Shown here in pieces: positions 1 through 7,979 of a DNA stretch of 64,000 nucleotides (positions are counted from its first letter, which is position 1; every line of letters begins with the position of its first letter). Under the pieces are notes generated by a model. The model saw only the letters and a program-made list of their open reading frames with translations. It did no database searches and was not told where the DNA came from. Origin of the DNA: JAWVYT01 sp046483065. Lineage in GTDB: Bacteria > Gemmatimonadota > Gemmatimonadetes > Longimicrobiales > RSA9. The translations under genes and the position numbers were made by a program. The stretch lies in contig JAWODW010000037.1 of NCBI GenBank assembly GCA_046483065.1, positions 62,001 through 126,000 of the forward strand. Reading direction: 5' to 3'.

Positions 1-1678
1 TCCGCGGCGGGCGGTACGGCGGCAGCTCGAGGCTGAACGTCGTCGCCTCGCCCCGGAGCACGGTGTTGGAGAGGAGCCACGAGCTCAGGAACATGAACCC
101 GACACCGAGCACGGCGATCCCGACCACTGCGGCGGCGGAGACCAGGCCCGCCAGGTGGGCGGGGGCCAGGGCGCCGATGAAGATGGTGGCGATGAGGATC
201 TGCGTGGGCCAGCGGCCGTTGCAGAGACTGAAGTTGTTCGTCAGGATCGCGATCAGCCGCTCGCGCGGGCTGTCGATCACGCGGGTCGAGACCACGCCGG
301 CGGCGTTGCAGCCGAAGCCCATGGCCATGGTCAGCGCCTGCTTCCCGTGGGCGCCCACCTTCTTGAACATCCCGTCCATGTTGAACGCCACGCGGGGCAG
401 GTAGCCGAAGTCCTCGAGGAGCGTGAAGAGCGGGAAGAAGATGGCCATGGGCGGCAGCATGACGGCCACCACCCACGCCGTGGCCAGGTAGACGCCATCG
501 AAGAGGAACCCGCTCAGCCACCACGGCATGCTGAGCGCCTCACCGACGCCCGTGAGCCACGCGTGCCCGTTGTCCACCAGCAGCGTGCCGAGCATCTGCG
601 AGGGCACGTTGGACCCGGCGATGGTGATCCAGAAGACCACGGCCAGCATCAACAGCATCAGGGGGAACCCGAGCCACCGGCTGGTGAGGAGGTCGTCGAG
701 CTTCCGGTCGAAGTCGTACGCCGTCTGCTTCAGGCCCCGGCGCTGCGACCGGTCGGCAATCGCCTGGGCGGCCTGGAAGAGGCGCGCCATGAGGGCATCG
801 TGGAAGTCCGGGCGGAGGTTCCACCGCAGCCGCGACGCCGTGTCCAGCACCTCCCGGATCGCCGCCTCGTCCCCGGCGGGCTCTCCGGCGTGATCCTCCC
901 CATGGGCCAGGAGCCCGAGCTCACCGCTGCGCACCGCCTCCTCCACAGCGCCATCGGCGTTCAGCAGCCGGAGGGCCACCCACCGAGCGTTGGCCACGCC
1001 GGGGTACGCCCGCTGGATGGCCGGGACCAACTCGGCAGCGGCCTGCTCCACCTCCAGTGCGTGGGACTCGAGGCGGTACGGCGTGGTGGGCCGCGCGCCG
1101 GTGGCCACGGCCTCCACCGCGTCCAGCAGCGCCCCGATACCCTCGCCGGACCGGGCCACGGTGGGGACCACGGGAACGCCGAGCTCGGCCTCCAGCTTCT
1201 CCGGATCCACCGCCGCACCCCGGCGCTCTGCCTCGTCCATCAGGTTCAGGCAGACCACCACACGGTCCGTGATCTCCATGACCTGGAGGACCAGGTTCAG
1301 GTTCCGCTCCAGGTGCGTGGCGTCGACTACCACTACCGTGACATCGGGGCGGCCGAACACGATAAAGTCGCGGGCCACTTCCTCGTCGCTGCTCCCGGCC
1401 TGGAGCGAGTACGTCCCCGGCAGGTCCACCACCTTCACCCGCCGGCTGTTGTGGGCGAACACACCCTCGGCACGGACCACCGTCTTCCCCGGCCAGTTGC
1501 CGGTGTGCTGACGGAGCCCCGTCAGCTCGTTGAAGACGGTGCTCTTCCCCACGTTCGGGTTCCCGGCCAGCGCCACCAGGTGGTCCCACTTGTCGGGACT
1601 CAGACCGAGCCGCACCAGGTTCTGGTGCCGATGCTGCGCCGTCGCGCCCTCCTTCCGGGGCCGCGTGATCGTCACCAT
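1..1678 (-). CDS. feoB: Ferrous iron transporter FeoB (3' part lost at window edge)
   Basis: GTP-driven Fe(II) importer of the inner membrane. Reading leftwards from the ATG at 1678, the N-terminal G domain shows G1 GNPNVGKS at residues 39-46, G3 DLPG at 85-88 and G4 NLMD at 145-148. After the G domain comes the first Gate block, seen as a membrane stretch with the family pattern MGFGCNAAGV followed by a conserved NGRWP segment around 150-420. About 559 codons are present; FeoB is usually 650-800 residues, so the C-terminal Gate domain lies outside the window. The start lies one base after the stop of the upstream regulator gene (TGACATG), so the two are translationally coupled and probably controlled by the palindrome at 2756. 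Frame and motifs leave little doubt. Confidence 0.96.
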   Translation of the reverse strand, partial: MVTITRPRKEGATAQHRHQNLVRLGLSPDKWDHLVALAGNPNVGKSTVFNELTGLRQHTGNWPGKTVVRAEGVFAHNSRRVKVVDLPGTYSLQAGSSDEEVARDFIVFGRPDVTVVVVDATHLERNLNLVLQVMEITDRVVVCLNLMDEAERRGAAVDPEKLEAELGVPVVPTVARSGEGIGALLDAVEAVATGARPTTPYRLESHALEVEQAAAELVPAIQRAYPGVANARWVALRLLNADGAVEEAVRSGELGLLAHGEDHAGEPAGDEAAIREVLDTASRLRWNLRPDFHDALMARLFQAAQAIADRSQRRGLKQTAYDFDRKLDDLLTSRWLGFPLMLLMLAVVFWITIAGSNVPSQMLGTLLVDNGHAWLTGVGEALSMPWWLSGFLFDGVYLATAWVVAVMLPPMAIFFPLFTLLEDFGYLPRVAFNMDGMFKKVGAHGKQALTMAMGFGCNAAGVVSTRVIDSPRERLIAILTNNFSLCNGRWPTQILIATIFIGALAPAHLAGLVSAAAVVGIAVLGVGFMFLSSWLLSNTVLRGEATTFSLELPPYRPPR

Positions 1679-1679
1679 G

Positions 1680-2729
1680 TCAGCCCGCCCGCGCCGTCGG
1701 CCGCGCTTCGATCTCCACCCACTCGGCCTGCTCCCGACGCAGCGCGATGAGCGCGCCCCGGATCCGGTACGCCACCGGGTCGCCGCCGCTGCTCACCAGC
1801 TCGGGCGCGATCTCGGTGCCCGGCACGACGCCCAGGTCCAGCAGGCGACGACGCTGCGGGCCCTGGCACGACGGCGAGAGCCCCGCCACCCGGACGGACT
1901 CCCCGCGCTCGGCGTCCGCCAGCGTCCGGCGCGGGCCGGCGCCATCCTCGCCCTCGGGGACCGGCTCCACCGTGACGTTCGCCGCGTCCACCGCGCGGAG
2001 CTCGTGCTCCTCGCCCCGCACCCGGATCCGGACGCGGCCCGCCGACCGGCCGGTCTCCTTCCGCTCCACCACCTCCAGGACGGCGCCCGGCGCCAGACCC
2101 AGGTCGACCAGCCGCTCGAACACCTCGTCGGGCTCGTCCTCCAGGTGCCGGATCACCACGCTCTGCCCCGGCGCCACACGGCCCAGTGAGGTGCCCGCCG
2201 GAGCCGGGATCTCGCCGCCGGCTGTGGGGATCGGGTCGCCGTGGGGGTCGTAGCGCGGGTCGCCGAGACGGCCGGCCAGCTCCTCCGCCTCGGCCTCCGT
2301 GAGCCGGTGCTCCACGCGCTCCGCCTCGGCGTGCCACTCCACGGCGGGTACTCCCGTGCGGTCCGCCAGGTAGCGCTCCCACAGACGGTGCGTGCGCACG
2401 ATCCGCAACGCGTACGCGCGGCCCGGCTCGGTCAGCTCGAAGCCCGTCGGAACCGCCTCCGCCAGAGCCCGCTCCGTCAGCTTCGTCAGGACTTCTGATG
2501 CCACGCCACGGGACACGCCGAGCCGGCCCGCAACCGTCTCCAACGTCACCGGACGACCGGCGCGCTCGCAGTCGAGCAGGTGCTTCAGCCCGTCCTCCAG
2601 GCGAACCCGCTCCGTCTCATGGCGCACACGCCGCACGCGTGCGAGCAGGCCGCGCCGGGGCCACACCACGAGGGCGAGAAGGGCGCCGAGCGCGGCGAAG
2701 ATGGCGAACGTAACGATGGCGTCAGGCAT
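1680..2729 (-). CDS. Membrane-anchored DtxR/MntR-type regulator fused to two FeoA domains
   Basis: A 349-residue protein. One hydrophobic segment (about residues 4-24) is followed by a basic stretch. A winged helix-turn-helix of the DtxR/MntR type (about 45-110, with a GRLGVSRGVASEVLTKL recognition region) and a helical dimerization-like region up to about 155 come next. Two SH3-like FeoA domains follow (about 180-260 and 270-345; the first has a VDLGLAPGA pattern, the second an LLDLGVVPGT pattern). FeoA normally is a separate small cytoplasmic partner of FeoB; DtxR regulators carry a single FeoA-like domain. Here regulator, membrane anchor and FeoA modules are one polypeptide directly upstream of feoB. 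I infer an iron-responsive repressor that may also touch FeoB at the membrane. Whether the hydrophobic segment truly inserts is unproven. Confidence 0.85.
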   Translation of the reverse strand: MPDAIVTFAIFAALGALLALVVWPRRGLLARVRRVRHETERVRLEDGLKHLLDCERAGRPVTLETVAGRLGVSRGVASEVLTKLTERALAEAVPTGFELTEPGRAYALRIVRTHRLWERYLADRTGVPAVEWHAEAERVEHRLTEAEAEELAGRLGDPRYDPHGDPIPTAGGEIPAPAGTSLGRVAPGQSVVIRHLEDEPDEVFERLVDLGLAPGAVLEVVERKETGRSAGRVRIRVRGEEHELRAVDAANVTVEPVPEGEDGAGPRRTLADAERGESVRVAGLSPSCQGPQRRRLLDLGVVPGTEIAPELVSSGGDPVAYRIRGALIALRREQAEWVEIEARPTARAG

Positions 2730-2755
2730 AGCGGTTTCCTGGCGGGCGCCGTGAT

Positions 2756-2769
2756 TTAGGCTTGCCTAA
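2756..2769. promoter_or_regulatory. Palindrome TTAGGC-TT-GCCTAA, probable DtxR-type operator
   Basis: Perfect 6-bp inverted repeat with a 2-base spacer, 27 bp upstream of the DtxR-FeoA start and in the gap shared with the divergent peptidase gene. It resembles the TTAGG...CCTAA arms of DtxR/IdeR boxes. A TTGACA hexamer on the minus strand lies at 2792-2797, so the palindrome falls where it could block a minus-strand promoter. Autoregulation is an inference. Confidence 0.7.
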
Positions 2770-2975
2770 CGTTGGAGTTCGGAGAGACTGCTGTCAAGGG
2801 CCGGGGCCACGCCGCGGCCCGAGCGCGTTGAGGCCACCGCCCCACGCACCTTTACGCGCCGCCTCCCACAACGGACATTGAGAAGCGATGAAGTCTACCC
2901 GGGCCGCGGGGTGAGAGGCGATGTCGTCGTAGGGCCCCGGGGTCCGCCGCCCAACCGAGAAACCGAGAGGGAGTG

Positions 2976-5228
2976 ATGCATAGAGCTTGGATCGCGGTGC
3001 TGGCGCTGGTGGTGGCCGTGCCGGCCGCCGGACAGCAGAGACTGGGCAGCGTGCAGGAGGCGCTGCAGGCGTCGGGTCAGCTGGCGGGGTCGTCGGGCCC
3101 GGCCAGCGTGAACTGGATCGAGGGCGGCGAGGAGTTCAGCTACACGATCCGGAACCCGCAGACGCGGCAGCCGGAGGTCCGGCGGTTCAGCCCGAGCACG
3201 CTGTCCGACCAGATCCTCTTCGACGCCCGCAGGTTGACGCTGCCGGGCACGGGCGAGCCGATGCAGTACCGGTCGTTCGAGTTCGGGCAGGGCTCGAGGA
3301 ACCTGGTATTCGAGACCAATTTCCGCCCGATCTACCGGAACAGCGGGCTGGCGGACTTCTACATCTACGACCTGGAGACGGAGGAGCTGCGGCTGGGCGC
3401 GAAGGACGCCCGCACCGCCGACCTCTCGCCGGGTGGCGGGCTGCTCGGCTTCGAGCGGGGCGGCAACCTGTACGTGGTGGACCTGGAGGCCGGTGAGTCC
3501 GGCGAAGAGCGGCAGCTCACCGATGTGGACGGCGACAGCATCTTCAATGGCCGCTTCGACTGGGTCTACGAGGAAGAGTTCGGGTTCGCGCAGGCGTGGA
3601 AGTGGAGCCCCGACGACCGGCGGATCGCGTACTGGCAGACCGACGAGCGGGGCGTCCCGGTCATCCAGATCACGGACTGGGAGGGCCATTACCCGGAGTG
3701 GACGCGGATCAACTACCCGAAGGTCGGTGAGGAGAACCCGGAGGTCCGGATCGGCGTCGTGGACGTGGAGAGCGGCGAGACCACGTGGATGGACGTGGGG
3801 CTCGAGGAGGAGCACTACGTCCCCCGGATCTACTGGACGAGCGACTCGAGCACGCTGGCCGTGGTGACGCTGAACCGCCCGCAGAACCACCTGCAGCTCT
3901 TCTTCTTCGACGTCCAGACGGGCGACCGGCGGCTGGTCATGGAGGAGCGCTCCGATGCGTGGATCGACGTGTTCGACTTCTTCGCCGGGATCGATGATTT
4001 CTTCTACTTCCCCGACGGGCTCCGTGAGTTCTTCTGGGTCAGCGACCGGGACGGCTACAACCACCTCTACCGGTACTCCTACGACGGCGAGCTGCTGAAC
4101 CAGGTCACCGACGGCGAGTGGGTGGTGACCCGCGTGGAGGGGATCGATCCGGAGGCCCGCGTGGTCTACTACACGGGCACCGAGGAGAGCCCGGTGGAGC
4201 GGCACCTCTACGCCATCGATTTCGACGGCACGAACAAGCGACGGCTGACAGAGACCCGGGGCACCCACAGCATCGACATGTCGTCCAACGCCCGCTACTA
4301 CATCGACCGGTGGTCGAACACGGAGACGCCGCGCCAGGTGGAGCTCCGGACCACCGAGGACGGCGGCCGGCTGCTGGAGACGCTGGAGGACAACGCTCCC
4401 ATCCGCGCGTACGTCGAGAGTCACGCCTACTCACCCGCCGAGCTGTTCAGTTTCACCACGTCCGACGGCCAGGCGCTCGACGGCAGCATGATCCGGCCGC
4501 CGGACTTCGACCCGTCGCAGGAGCACCCGGTGCTGTTGAGCATCTACGGCGGCCCCGGCAGCCAGCAGGTCTACGACGCCTGGGCGTCCAACGGCTGGCA
4601 CCAGTACCTGGCGCAGCAGGGCTACATCGTGGTGGGTCTCAACAACCGGGGCTCGGGCAACTACGGCCGCGACTTCATGGAGATCGTATACGGCGAGCTC
4701 GGGAAGTGGGAGGCGCTGGACTTCGCCGAGGTCGGCCGGTGGCTCGCGAGCCACCCGTGGGTCGACGGTGATCGGATGGCGATCCAGGGAACCAGCTACG
4801 GCGGCTTCATGGCCATCACCACGCTCCTCCGCCACCCCGGCGTCTACGCCCTCGGGATCGCCAACTCGCCGCTGACCGACTGGCGCCTCTACGACACCAT
4901 CTACGCCGAGCGCTACCTGGGGCTCCTGGCCGACAACGCCGACGGCTACGAGCGGAGCTCCACGCTGGGTCGCGCGGACCGGCTGGAGGACTACCTGCTG
5001 CTGATCCACAGCGGGATGGACGAGAACGTGCATCCCCAGAACACCATGCAGCTGCTCACGTCGCTGGCCCGGGCCGGCAAGGATGCCGAGCTCCGGTTCT
5101 ACCCGCCGGGCGCCCACGGCGCGGCGTTCGACTTCGCCAGCTACGTGACCATGACGGAGGTGTACACCAACGCGCTCTGCGAGCACATCGCGCGGCAGTG
5201 TGCGCCCATGAACCTGAACACGAACTAG
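2976..5228 (+). CDS. Dipeptidyl peptidase IV-type serine peptidase (S9B), secreted
   Basis: A 750-residue S9 prolyl-oligopeptidase-fold peptidase that removes X-Pro/X-Ala dipeptides. A signal peptide (hydrophobic core after MHRAW, cleavage near PAAG-QQ) leads into an N-terminal beta-propeller. The propeller carries the double-glutamate motif DWVYEEEFG that binds the substrate amino terminus, a hallmark of DPP IV. The C-terminal alpha/beta hydrolase has the nucleophile in GTSYGG (Ser about 607), Asp in the SGMDENVH segment (about 681) and His in GAHGAAF (about 713). The usual motif is GWSYGG; Thr replaces Trp here. GTG at 2973 is an alternative start, but GAGGG sits correctly for ATG 2976. It is divergent from the iron regulator and 22 bp before nadE. 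Confidence 0.93.
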   Translation: MHRAWIAVLALVVAVPAAGQQRLGSVQEALQASGQLAGSSGPASVNWIEGGEEFSYTIRNPQTRQPEVRRFSPSTLSDQILFDARRLTLPGTGEPMQYRSFEFGQGSRNLVFETNFRPIYRNSGLADFYIYDLETEELRLGAKDARTADLSPGGGLLGFERGGNLYVVDLEAGESGEERQLTDVDGDSIFNGRFDWVYEEEFGFAQAWKWSPDDRRIAYWQTDERGVPVIQITDWEGHYPEWTRINYPKVGEENPEVRIGVVDVESGETTWMDVGLEEEHYVPRIYWTSDSSTLAVVTLNRPQNHLQLFFFDVQTGDRRLVMEERSDAWIDVFDFFAGIDDFFYFPDGLREFFWVSDRDGYNHLYRYSYDGELLNQVTDGEWVVTRVEGIDPEARVVYYTGTEESPVERHLYAIDFDGTNKRRLTETRGTHSIDMSSNARYYIDRWSNTETPRQVELRTTEDGGRLLETLEDNAPIRAYVESHAYSPAELFSFTTSDGQALDGSMIRPPDFDPSQEHPVLLSIYGGPGSQQVYDAWASNGWHQYLAQQGYIVVGLNNRGSGNYGRDFMEIVYGELGKWEALDFAEVGRWLASHPWVDGDRMAIQGTSYGGFMAITTLLRHPGVYALGIANSPLTDWRLYDTIYAERYLGLLADNADGYERSSTLGRADRLEDYLLLIHSGMDENVHPQNTMQLLTSLARAGKDAELRFYPPGAHGAAFDFASYVTMTEVYTNALCEHIARQCAPMNLNTN

Positions 5229-5250
5229 GCGACGAAGGGCGGGGCCTGCG

Positions 5251-7299
5251 ATGAGCGAGTTCCACAACATCTACAGCCACGGCTACGTCCGGGCGGCGGT
5301 CTGCGTGCCCCGGCTCCGCCTGTCGGACCCGGCGGTGAACCTCGGGCATACGCTGGAGCTTGCGCGGGCGGCCCACGACCGGAAGGCGGGGATCGCCGTC
5401 TTCCCGGAGATGGGGATCACCGGCTACAGCAACGAAGACCTCTTCCAGCAGGACGCGCTGCTGGACGCCGCGGTGGAAGCGGTGGCGGGCGTGGTGGAGG
5501 CCAGCGAGGAGCTGATGCCGGTGCTCCTGGTGGGCGCGCCGCTCCGCTTCGAGGGCAAGCTGTTCAACTGCGCCGTGGCCATCCACCGGGGCAGGATCCT
5601 GGGGATCGTGCCGAAGACGTACATCCCCAACTACCGGGAGTATTACGAGAAGCGCCAGTTCACGTCCGGGCGCGACGCCGTGGCCCGGGAGATCTCGCTC
5701 CTGGGCAAGAAGGTCCCCTTCGGGCGCGACCTGATCTTCGACGCCGCCGACGTCGACGGCCTGTCGCTCCACGTGGAGATCTGCGAGGACCTCTGGGCGC
5801 CGGTCCCGCCGAGCACCTACGCGGCGCTGGCCGGCGCCACCGTCATCGGCAACCTCTCGGCGAGCAACATTATCATCGGGAAGGCCCAGTACCGGAAGGA
5901 CCTGTGTGCGGCGCAGAGCGGGAAGTGCATCGCCGCGTACCTGTACGCCGCGGCGGGCCCCGGCGAGTCCACCACCGACCTGGCGTGGGACGGCCATGCG
6001 CTAATCTATGAGAACAACGAGCTGGTGGCCGAGGGCGAGCGGTTCAGCGACGAGCCGCACCTCATCATCGGCGACCTGGACCTGGAGCGCCTCGCCCAGG
6101 ACCGGATGCGCACCACCACCTTCAACGACGCCGTGGGTGACCACCTGGAAGGGGTCCAGGGGATGCGTCGGATCCCCTTCACCTTCGACGCGCCCGGCGG
6201 CGAGATCCCGCTGGAGCGACCGCTGGACCGGTTCCCGTACGTGCCCAGCGAGGCCCGGCAGCGTGACGCCCGCTGCTACGAGGCGTACAACATCCAGGTC
6301 CACGGCCTCACGCAGCGGCTCCGGGCTGCCGAGATCGACAGGGTGGTCATCGGCGTATCCGGCGGGCTCGACTCCACCCAGGCCCTCATCGTGGCCGCCC
6401 GGGCCATGGACCGCCTGGGGCTGCCCCGGACCAACATCCTGGCGTATACGCTGCCCGGCTTCGCCACCAGCGACGCCACGAAGGCCAACGCCTGGAAGCT
6501 CATGGAGTCGCTGGGCGTGAGCGCCGCCGAGATCGACATCCAACCGTCGGCGGAGCAGATGCTGAAGGACATCGGCCACCCGTTCGCCGAGGGCGAGGAG
6601 GTCTACGACATCACGTTCGAGAACGTGCAGGCCGGAGAGCGCACCTCGCACCTCTTCCGGCTGGCCAACCTCAACAAGGCCATGGTCCTGGGCACGGGCG
6701 ACCTGAGCGAGCTGGCGCTGGGGTGGACCACGTACGGCGTGGGTGACCACATGTCGCATTACAACGTGAACGCGTCGGTGCCGAAGACGCTCATCCAGTA
6801 CCTGATCCGGTGGGTGGTCGATCAGGGCGAGCTCGACGACGCGACCTCGGCCGTCCTCGTGGATATCCTGAACACGGAGATCTCGCCGGAGCTGGTCCCG
6901 AGCGCCGGGGGGGAGGACGGCCCCGTCCAGAGCACCGAGGCGGTGGTGGGCCCCTACGAGATCCAGGACTTCCACCTCTACTTCGTCAGCCGGTACGGGT
7001 TCCGGCCCAGCAAGGTGGCGTTCATCGCCCACGCCGCCTGGGGCGACGTCGAGAACGGCAAATGGCCGGAGACCATTCCCGAGGAGGGCCGCCACGTCTA
7101 CGACCTGGCCACCATCAAGAAGTGGCTCGAGGTCTTCCTCTACCGCTTCTTCGAGATCAGCCAGTTCAAGCGCTCCGCCATGCCCAACGCGCCCAAGGTC
7201 GGCTCCGGCGGGTCGCTCAGCCCGCGCGGAGACTGGCGCGCGCCCAGCGATTCCTCGGCCACGCCGTGGCTCGACGAGCTGCGGCGGAACGTGCCGTAG
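5251..7299 (+). CDS. nadE: Glutamine-dependent NAD+ synthetase
   Basis: Converts nicotinic acid adenine dinucleotide to NAD+ using glutamine and ATP. 682 residues, the length of the two-domain class typified by actinobacterial NadE. The N-terminal nitrilase-type glutaminase has the catalytic Glu in FPEMGITGYS (E53), Lys in VPKTYIPNYREYYEKR (K122) and Cys in VEICEDLW (C178). The C-terminal synthetase domain has the PP-loop SGGLDST near residues 370-376. A C-terminal segment with FKRSAMPNAPKV is also conserved in this class. The ATG follows the peptidase gene by 22 bp. The role is housekeeping and the assignment is secure. Confidence 0.96.
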   Translation: MSEFHNIYSHGYVRAAVCVPRLRLSDPAVNLGHTLELARAAHDRKAGIAVFPEMGITGYSNEDLFQQDALLDAAVEAVAGVVEASEELMPVLLVGAPLRFEGKLFNCAVAIHRGRILGIVPKTYIPNYREYYEKRQFTSGRDAVAREISLLGKKVPFGRDLIFDAADVDGLSLHVEICEDLWAPVPPSTYAALAGATVIGNLSASNIIIGKAQYRKDLCAAQSGKCIAAYLYAAAGPGESTTDLAWDGHALIYENNELVAEGERFSDEPHLIIGDLDLERLAQDRMRTTTFNDAVGDHLEGVQGMRRIPFTFDAPGGEIPLERPLDRFPYVPSEARQRDARCYEAYNIQVHGLTQRLRAAEIDRVVIGVSGGLDSTQALIVAARAMDRLGLPRTNILAYTLPGFATSDATKANAWKLMESLGVSAAEIDIQPSAEQMLKDIGHPFAEGEEVYDITFENVQAGERTSHLFRLANLNKAMVLGTGDLSELALGWTTYGVGDHMSHYNVNASVPKTLIQYLIRWVVDQGELDDATSAVLVDILNTEISPELVPSAGGEDGPVQSTEAVVGPYEIQDFHLYFVSRYGFRPSKVAFIAHAAWGDVENGKWPETIPEEGRHVYDLATIKKWLEVFLYRFFEISQFKRSAMPNAPKVGSGGSLSPRGDWRAPSDSSATPWLDELRRNVP

Positions 7300-7313
7300 C
7301 GGGGCACCGGCCC

Positions 7314-7946
7314 ATGGACGACCGACCCAACGGCCCGGACACGTCGCCCGACCCGGAGCTCGGCGGGCTGCTGAGTCGCCTGGCCCGGAGCATGGGGCCC
7401 GGCGGCGTGGAGCTGGGCGGCGAGAACGTCCGGTTCGAGCAGGCGCCCGAAGACGGCCTCGAGGCCCGGATCACGCTCCTCGACCGCGACGGCGCCGTGA
7501 CCAGCGTCGCGTCCATGCTCCTGCCGTCTGCACAGCGGCCCGCCGCACACCCCGAGGGCGTGCCGTTCGTGCGCCACGCATCGCTCCGGGTCATCGATGA
7601 CCATGTCCGCGCCATCCTCCTGGCCATGTGGATCCTCGAAGGCGACGACGCGCCGGACCCGAAGACCGCGCTGGCCGCCGTGCTCCGGGAATGCCGGGAA
7701 ACGGGGTGGCGGCTGGAGGAGCCGACGGATCGTGCAGGTCCCATCACGGAGCGGGGGGGGCCGCGCAGTGCCCCGGGTCGCCCGGGGCCCGGCGGCGCCC
7801 CGGACACCGCTGATGCCGGCCCGTTCCGTCTACTCCGTGGCGATCAGGTGCGCCGCGTCGAGGCCAAGACCGGCCACATGGGCCCCGTCATCTCGCTCTC
7901 GCAGAAACGGCAGGTGCGGGACGCCGGCCCGTCCGGGCTGCCGTAG
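7314..7946 (+). CDS. Hypothetical protein, 210 residues
   Basis: I do not recognise a family. Reading starts at ATG 7314, 14 bp after nadE stops, which suggests cotranscription. The first 140 residues look like an ordinary soluble domain with alternating strands and a helix around AILLAMWILEG. The remainder is Gly/Pro/Arg-rich low complexity. A run of eight G at 7753-7760 lies where the character of the translation changes, so a frameshift or an earlier true end is possible. It ends 33 bp before the convergent barrel gene. Confidence that some protein is made is moderate; the C-terminal third is doubtful. Confidence 0.5.
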   Translation: MDDRPNGPDTSPDPELGGLLSRLARSMGPGGVELGGENVRFEQAPEDGLEARITLLDRDGAVTSVASMLLPSAQRPAAHPEGVPFVRHASLRVIDDHVRAILLAMWILEGDDAPDPKTALAAVLRECRETGWRLEEPTDRAGPITERGGPRSAPGRPGPGGAPDTADAGPFRLLRGDQVRRVEAKTGHMGPVISLSQKRQVRDAGPSGLP

Positions 7947-7979
7947 CGGCGGGACCGGACCGGCCCGACCGCCGCGCCG

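Noticed and set aside
155..1750. A 531-codon open frame on the plus strand over feoB
   Set aside because: The opposite strand gives textbook FeoB motifs; the plus-strand translation is His/Arg/Gln-rich filler.
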